Below are positions 57,749 to 64,000 of a DNA stretch of 64,000 nt, piece by piece. The stretch is taken from contig NC_073358.2 of assembly GCF_027580225.2 (NCBI RefSeq), positions 31,336,501-31,400,500 on the forward strand, given 5' to 3'. This DNA is from Misgurnus anguillicaudatus (Eukaryota > Chordata > Actinopteri > Cypriniformes > Cobitidae). Every line of letters begins with the position of its first letter. Positions within the stretch are counted from its first letter, which is position 1. The notes under the pieces were generated by a model. That model did no database searches. It was not told the DNA's origin and saw only the letters and a program-made list of their open reading frames with translations. A program made the translations under genes and the position numbers.

Positions 57749-58548
57749 CTAAAGGCTGGTACAGACGGTACGACTTTAAAATCGTCGGCCGATTTTCCAA
57801 CCCTGAGAGACCCCACACACGGCGATAAAACATCGCGGGTCTAACAGTTTTGGTCGTACAGTTAGTGGTGCGTTGCCACATGGCAAAATCAACACATCAC
57901 ACACGAACCGATTTGACTCCCGAGCAGTCCCAGGTCAGACGGGAAATCTCGCAAAATCTCTCGCGATCAAACGTGATTTCAGAGTAAACAATCATGGCGG
58001 ACGAAGAGGATGCAGTGGCGATAGTTTGCAGTTTGTTTTTAACCGAAAATTGCGTTTGCGCGCAATTTCTGTTTTACCCTTGGTCTAGTCGGATGCAGTG
58101 AGATGCAGTAAATATGACCTGTGATTTTGTTTCCCGGTACTTCCTCGCTGCTTCGTCACCTCGCTTTCTGATAGCAATAAGCTCCGGAACGGATCTGCAA
58201 CGGATCTGCTCCGAAGCCGACAGCTCCGGTCTGGATCCGTTGCGGATCCGCCCCGGAGACTATTGCTATGTCACAGTCCACAGGCTGCGTGCTCGTTTGT
58301 TCGCAGGAGACACCACACACGAGAAGAAATCGGGCCAAAAAAATCCAACATGTTGGATATCCCCGATTTGAGATCGGAGCGGTCCCGAGGTCCTTCCCAG
58401 TAGACGAGAGCAGTCTAAACACACCACACACGGCAAGAATATCTGATCAGTTTATTTTACGATTATCGGAGCATCCTTAAGATTGTCGGAAGGGGTGAAT
58501 CGGGGCTAAAATCGGCCTAATTATCCTGCCGTGTGAACCAGCCTTTAG
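57749..58548. mobile_element. CpG-rich foldback element (AAAGGCTGGT...ACCAGCCTTT)
   Basis: Ends AAAGGCTGGTACAGACGGTA and GCCGTGTGAACCAGCCTTT are inverted complements with a few mismatches. An internal palindrome around 58180-58260 (GCTCCGGAACGGATCTGCAA / TTGCGGATCCGCCCCGGAGA). It is markedly more GC/CpG-rich than its surroundings, like the Harbinger-type MITE at 12004. Confidence 0.75.
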
Positions 58549-58619
58549 TCATTGACCCCAGAGGATTTTATTAAAAACTTTCCATTATTTTACTCGAATT
58601 TAACGAAAATTGAGCAGGA

Positions 58620-59047
58620 CACTATAAAAAAAATTCCGTAGAAATTACAGTGTTACTTGCGGCTGGTTGACGGTAACTTACTGTAGATTTAAATGTATGT
58701 TATTTGCTGGGAACATTTTGTTCAAAGTTAAATGAACATTAAACATTTACAGGTCTTTGTCTTTACAGAGTAAAATTAAAATAACAGCATCAAGCAAAGC
58801 ATTCTGGGAAACAAAATCTGAATCAAAAAACAAAACAGAAAAAGGTTGATGATGATTTCTGGTTCCCAGAATGCTTTGTATGAGGCTGTTATTGTATGGT
58901 TTTATTCTGTAAAGATAAAGACTTGTTAATATTTAATATTTAACTTTGAACAAACTCTTGCCAGTAAATAACATACATTTAAATCTACGGTAAGTTACCG
59001 GCAACCAGCCACAAGTAGCACTGTATTTCTACAGATTTTTTACAGGG
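58620..59047. repeat. Foldback MITE
   Basis: ATTACAGTGTTACTTGCGGC then TGGTTGACGGTAACTTACTG pairs with GGTAAGTTACCGGCAACCAG and CCACAAGTAGCACTGTA. Centre GCATTCTGGGAAAC / TTCCCAGAATGC. Length about 428 bp. Confidence 0.8.
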
Positions 59048-59296
59048 TTCAAATCATAGCTAAAGCGTATCTGTGTTTTGAATGTAGACAATGTTAACTA
59101 CAGATCGCCAAACGTCCATTCACATAGCAGAGATTCATTATCATCATCTCCACTCGTCTTTAGGAAACCAAAATAATTGCTGTTTTTGGCAAGGTATTTG
59201 TTGCAGAGTTCATTTATCCACTAGCCAGACCATTAAACAAACAGAGACCGGAAGTTAACCGCGACAACTCGCGTGCATCCGATGAAACCCTCTACA
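59048..59296. repeat. Diverged copy of the CTATAGACGGTTTCA MITE
   Basis: Shares CGGAAGT, GGAAACCAAAA..TTGCTGTTTTTGGC and CGTGCATCCGATGAAACC with 8494-8790. The left end is degraded. Confidence 0.6.
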
Positions 59297-60735
59297 CTCA
59301 CTTTGACCTTTTTGGTTTTTGACATCCTGTGGAACATTGAAGGGGTTTGTATTTACAGTATGAGTAGAAGAGGTGTGAATGATGCCTGTGTGCTTTCATT
59401 TACTTCTTCCACCCTGAAGCTATTTTGGGGATTTTCGCCTGGACTTGGCCTACCCAATTTCAAAAGCTTCCCATACCCACATGCAGAGGTTTACATACAA
59501 ATGTTTGGTATCATTTTACAGGAAACCCTTTGAAATTACATAAAACACTGTTGAAAGTGCTAAACATGGTTGTATGTGATGTCAGTCCTCTAATAAACAC
59601 AAAAATAAATAGGCGCTTTTTGATGTTTTTTTTCTAAAGTTTTTATTTGAAAGTGTATAACTCTGGCCCTGGGTGCCTCAGCTCCCTGCAGATAGTTTTG
59701 TTTGATTCCAGCAATTGCCAGCTTACAGAGGAAATAGGATTTTTTTCTCTATCATAATCTATACAAAAGTTATTTTACTCCAACTGAAGGGAGGAATAAT
59801 ACCCTTTTTGTATTTAATTTCCACCTAAAAATATTTGAAGTGCTCCCATAAGCACATACAGTGGAATAAATGCAATTGCTTTATATCATTTTAAAGAAAA
59901 CACTTTGAAGTTACATAAAAAGCTGCTGTTTGTGAAAAATATTGTTATTTATGTTGTTTTTCATACGATGAAACACCAAATTTTCTTTTTTTATGTTGTA
60001 AATACTGCCTTTGATAGTGTATAACTCTAGTTCTGTGTGCTCTAGCAGACTGCAGACAGTTCTGGTTGTTAACAGCAGACAGTAAACACCCAAAAAAAGA
60101 ATGATCTCTTTAGCATGTCGCATTCAAAAGTTATTTTTATTTTACTGAAGTGTGCGAAAATACATTTTTCATATAAATATTAATTTTTTGTTTTGCACAT
60201 ATAATAAATAGCAAGGGATTAATTATGCACACAACCAAAGAAAATGTTGTGAATGGACTCATTTTTTAGAGTAGGACCTAATATAAAAGATGGTGTATCA
60301 TTTGTGGCTATATGTGCTATCTGAGGCAGTTCATGCTCAAGTTTCACATACGTTTACAAAAGACGATTTTTTACCGTATTATTCATTCGACAATTGTTGG
60401 ATATGTGCCTTATTCCTGAGAATGAGAGCTTTCATTTGATATAAGACTTGCCCATGTTTGTCATATTTTAAAAATATGAAATATGTGAATATTAAATCAT
60501 ATACAAAATTATGGGGGGGGGGGGGTAATAGTGTAAATTAAGTGTAAATAACTTTCTTACAGTAAAAGATTTCTCAAAGTGATGCATATCTGCAGAAAGT
60601 AGAGACTCTAAGCTTTCAAACAGTATCTCATATGTGTTACTGGGGTCCATGACAGACCATTAACGATTAAAAGAATATTTTATATTAAGTCAAAATGAGA
60701 AATTTTGGACCCGGGACAGGGTCCTAGGGTTGAGG
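59297..60735. other. AT-rich spacer
   Basis: No gene seen. Two similar segments (TATAACTCTGGCCCTGGGTG ... CAGATAGTTTTG near 59657-59702 and TATAACTCTAGTTCTGTGTG ... CAGACAGTTCTGG near 60020-60064) suggest an old duplication about 360 bp apart. G run at about 60512-60525. Confidence 0.5.
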
Positions 60736-61937
60736 CAGTGCCGGGCAGTAGCTTCACTACAAGTAGCGAAGCTAGTAGTTTAACTACATTTTTCAGTAGC
60801 TTGGCGGTAGCTTAGCTGCTTTCTAAATCAAATAGCTTTTTAGTAGCTAAGCTCTTTTTTTGACCAAGTAGTGAGGTAGCTTCCACACAAGCTACAATTT
60901 TCCAAACATTTCTGAAGTCGTCTTGAATTTGTGAATAAGCGCGTCATTTTGAATCGACACGGGACATTGTTTTCCCCTATTTTCAAGTTGTGCAGCCTTT
61001 ATTCATACAAAACATTACCACTCGCATCCTGTGAAGACTCGTGCTCTACCTCTGATTGCGTAATGTCACTGCCATCATCAGTTTGATTAGTTGTTTCATA
61101 CAGTCAGGGTCAGGTCGAGGCCAATCAGGGTAAAGGGAGGGCAGGTCTCGTTACTGTGTCTGGAGTTGATTTTAAATGAGGATAGAGGTAGCTCCAGATC
61201 CGCGTACACCTCTGAAAGTTTCGGAGCTGTGTTAAAGGGGTCATATGATGAAAATGTTAGCATTGCCACCCTGCATGTTTGAGCAAAAATGTGTCGTTTT
61301 GGGTGTGTTTTTTAAAATGCAAATGAGCGGATGAAGTGCAAACACTGATCACAATGATGGTGGTTTGTTGTAATTGAAACTCTATTGTGCTGTCAAGTCC
61401 TTCTTTTCTCTCTCTTTCTCTCTGCACTAAACGGCAGTGCAGTGGTTGGAGAGTTCAGATTAAGGAGGCGGTATTATTCTAATAAGATATCCTTATGACA
61501 TCATAATGAAAGCCAAATTTCAATGACCTGTTTTTGCTCACACCTACAAAGTGGCAATGCCAACACCCTCATCACATGACCCCTTTAAGGTATGCAGGGC
61601 AAGGTGTTTTTAAATTAAGGCAGCTCACTCGTGCATTTTATTCTGGGAGTAGAATAAGACCTGTCTAGGAAACCGCCCCATAATGTGAAGTACCTAGGTC
61701 TACATTATGCTTTAATTGCCTATAATTATCAAAATTCTAAATCGAAACTGAATAAATAATTACATAATAAAACTGGTTAAAAATAAAAAAGTAGCTTGGA
61801 TGTAGCAAGCTACTATTGATGTAGCTTAGCTTGCTACATTTCCCAGGGGGGCAGCTTCAGTGTAGTGAAGCTTCATTTAATGTGAAGTAACTGGTAGCTT
61901 AGCTCACTACATTTTCCAAGTAGCTTGCCCAGCACTG
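60736..61937. mobile_element. hAT-type element with 8-bp target duplication and AGTAGC-rich ends
   Basis: Terminal CAGTGCCGGGCAGTAGC and GCTTGCCCAGCACTG are inverted complements. GGTTGAGG flanks both ends (60728-60735 and 61938-61945), a perfect 8-bp duplication. Subterminal regions hold many AGTAGCTT/AAGCTACT repeats, as expected for hAT transposase binding. A second element is nested at 61232-61588. No transposase. Confidence 0.9.
61232..61588. repeat. Nested MITE with TTAA ends inside the hAT element
   Basis: Left TTAAAGGGGTCATATGATGA, right TCATCACATGACCCCTTTAA, 357 bp. The interior matches 42840-43180 (TTTTGGGTGTGT..TTTAAAATGCAAATGAGC, GATGGTGGTTTGTTG). TTAA at both ends indicates a piggyBac-type duplication. 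Confidence 0.88.
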
Positions 61938-61945
61938 GGTTGAGG

Positions 61946-62959
61946 TTAAATCTGCATTAATTTTATTATTCAGATATGATCAATTTCCTAAAAACTAATC
62001 TTCAAGTTTTTTTAATGTTGCCTTAGTATTGCTCTTATGACCCTGCTTTGCATTTTCAAGTACGGTAAAAACCTCTTAAATAGTTTCTTAATTGGCTTTC
62101 TACTGGCATACATTATACAAATTACCTTATACGCTTTATTCTGACTTCACTAAACCAAAACTTTATTATCTTTATTATCTTCACATTTAAATAAATCCTA
62201 ACATTCTTCATTTTTGCTTGAACTTGCACATGAATCAGCTTGACATTTAAATGTCTTATTAAACTACTTTCTGCAATAACCACATCCTAAACTATTCTGC
62301 AACATAGGTTTTTTATGTTAAAGAATGGATGAGACTTATAAAAGTTGCTTTCACAATTTTTTTATAATTTTGTTTATTTTAATTCTAGGTGGCACAAGTT
62401 TGGTGTGCATTTATGTTCAATTCTAAATCTTCGATCCACGTATGGTGACTTCATTCCTTTCTTCAGTTGAACACAAACAAATTTTATAAACAAATTTAAA
62501 CTTTATATGAAATCTTTATCTCTTACAAATTTATAGTTTCTTCTTCAGAAGCATTTATTAACCCACTGAAGTCATTTGGATAAATGTGATTGGATGTGCT
62601 TTTTGGAGCTTTGCCATGTCAAGTCCCTTTTAAGAAGAACTTTTGACGGCATTTTAAGTTTGTGCTCAGCTGAAGAAAGGAGACATACATCTGGGATGAC
62701 ACGAGGATGAGTAAATTGTCATAGAATGTTTTCTATTTGGGTGATCTATTACTTTAAATCACTTTAAAATACCACACACTGAGGACATCTAGTGGTAAAG
62801 ACCTGCAAATGCAACGACTAAAAACATTGCTATAAAAGTATTTAGACTTTTAGCAGTTTGATTCCTGCTGGATTTTATCTAAAAGCTCAAGGTTTTGTTA
62901 AATAACCTGTTCACGTGCTGGTAAATGCTAAAATTGCATTTTGTATTATCTACATTGAC
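61946..62959. other. Spacer upstream of prkaa1
   Basis: AT-rich. The part at 62440-62760 resembles the degraded repeat at 24755-25435. No gene recognised before the prkaa1 leader. Confidence 0.4.

Positions 62960-64000
<1,041 letters not shown>

Noticed and set aside
58114..58480. Frames of 70-91 codons on both strands
   Set aside because: Inside the CpG-rich foldback element at 57749-58548; no similarity recognised and no splice context.

Overview
The window is vertebrate nuclear DNA, most likely from a cyprinid teleost. Evidence: every protein gene is split into many GT-AG exons; the encoded proteins closely match vertebrate orthologues; Tc1-like elements, hAT elements and foldback MITEs are dense in introns and spacers; and usp20/c9orf78 and surfeit-locus genes (human 9q34) sit near a prkaa1 first exon. 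The species assignment is inference.

Layout. 1-5.7 kb: AT-rich spacer with foldback elements and a 5'-truncated L2-like LINE. 5.7-26.4 kb, minus strand: complete usp20 (23 coding exons, 911 codons), its introns filled with transposons. A CpG/CRE-containing divergent promoter then leads to c9orf78 (plus, 27.1-30.4 kb, 9 exons, 291 codons). 31.4-44.0 kb is a compact surfeit block: med22 (minus), rpl7a (plus), surf1 (minus), surf6 (plus), as two head-to-head pairs (med22/rpl7a and surf1/surf6). rpl7a hosts five C/D snoRNAs in its introns. 45.1-52.1 kb: kyat1 (plus, 12 coding exons, 420 codons). 53.8-54.2 kb: a small two-exon IFITM/dispanin-like gene (105 codons). 54.3-62.9 kb: gene-poor DNA rich in MITEs, including a hAT element with a perfect 8-bp target duplication. 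63.08 kb: first coding exon of the AMPK catalytic subunit gene prkaa1, which runs off the window.

The genes are mostly housekeeping: deubiquitination, spliceosome-associated protein, Mediator, ribosomal protein plus rRNA-modification guides, cytochrome-oxidase assembly and nucleolar ribosome biogenesis. Several share bidirectional promoters with CRE or NRF-1 motifs. They are not one pathway, although rpl7a, its snoRNAs and surf6 all serve ribosome production.

The most unusual observations are: two damaged splice junctions in an otherwise perfectly conserved rpl7a; two related CGCGAGA hairpins near housekeeping promoters; a microsatellite enclosed in a near-perfect 68-bp inverted repeat; a MITE inserted between the A and B boxes of a tRNA-derived SINE; and several dated, nested transposon insertions. 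I found no clear evidence of an entirely new biological system. Splice sites and translations were read by eye, without alignment software.
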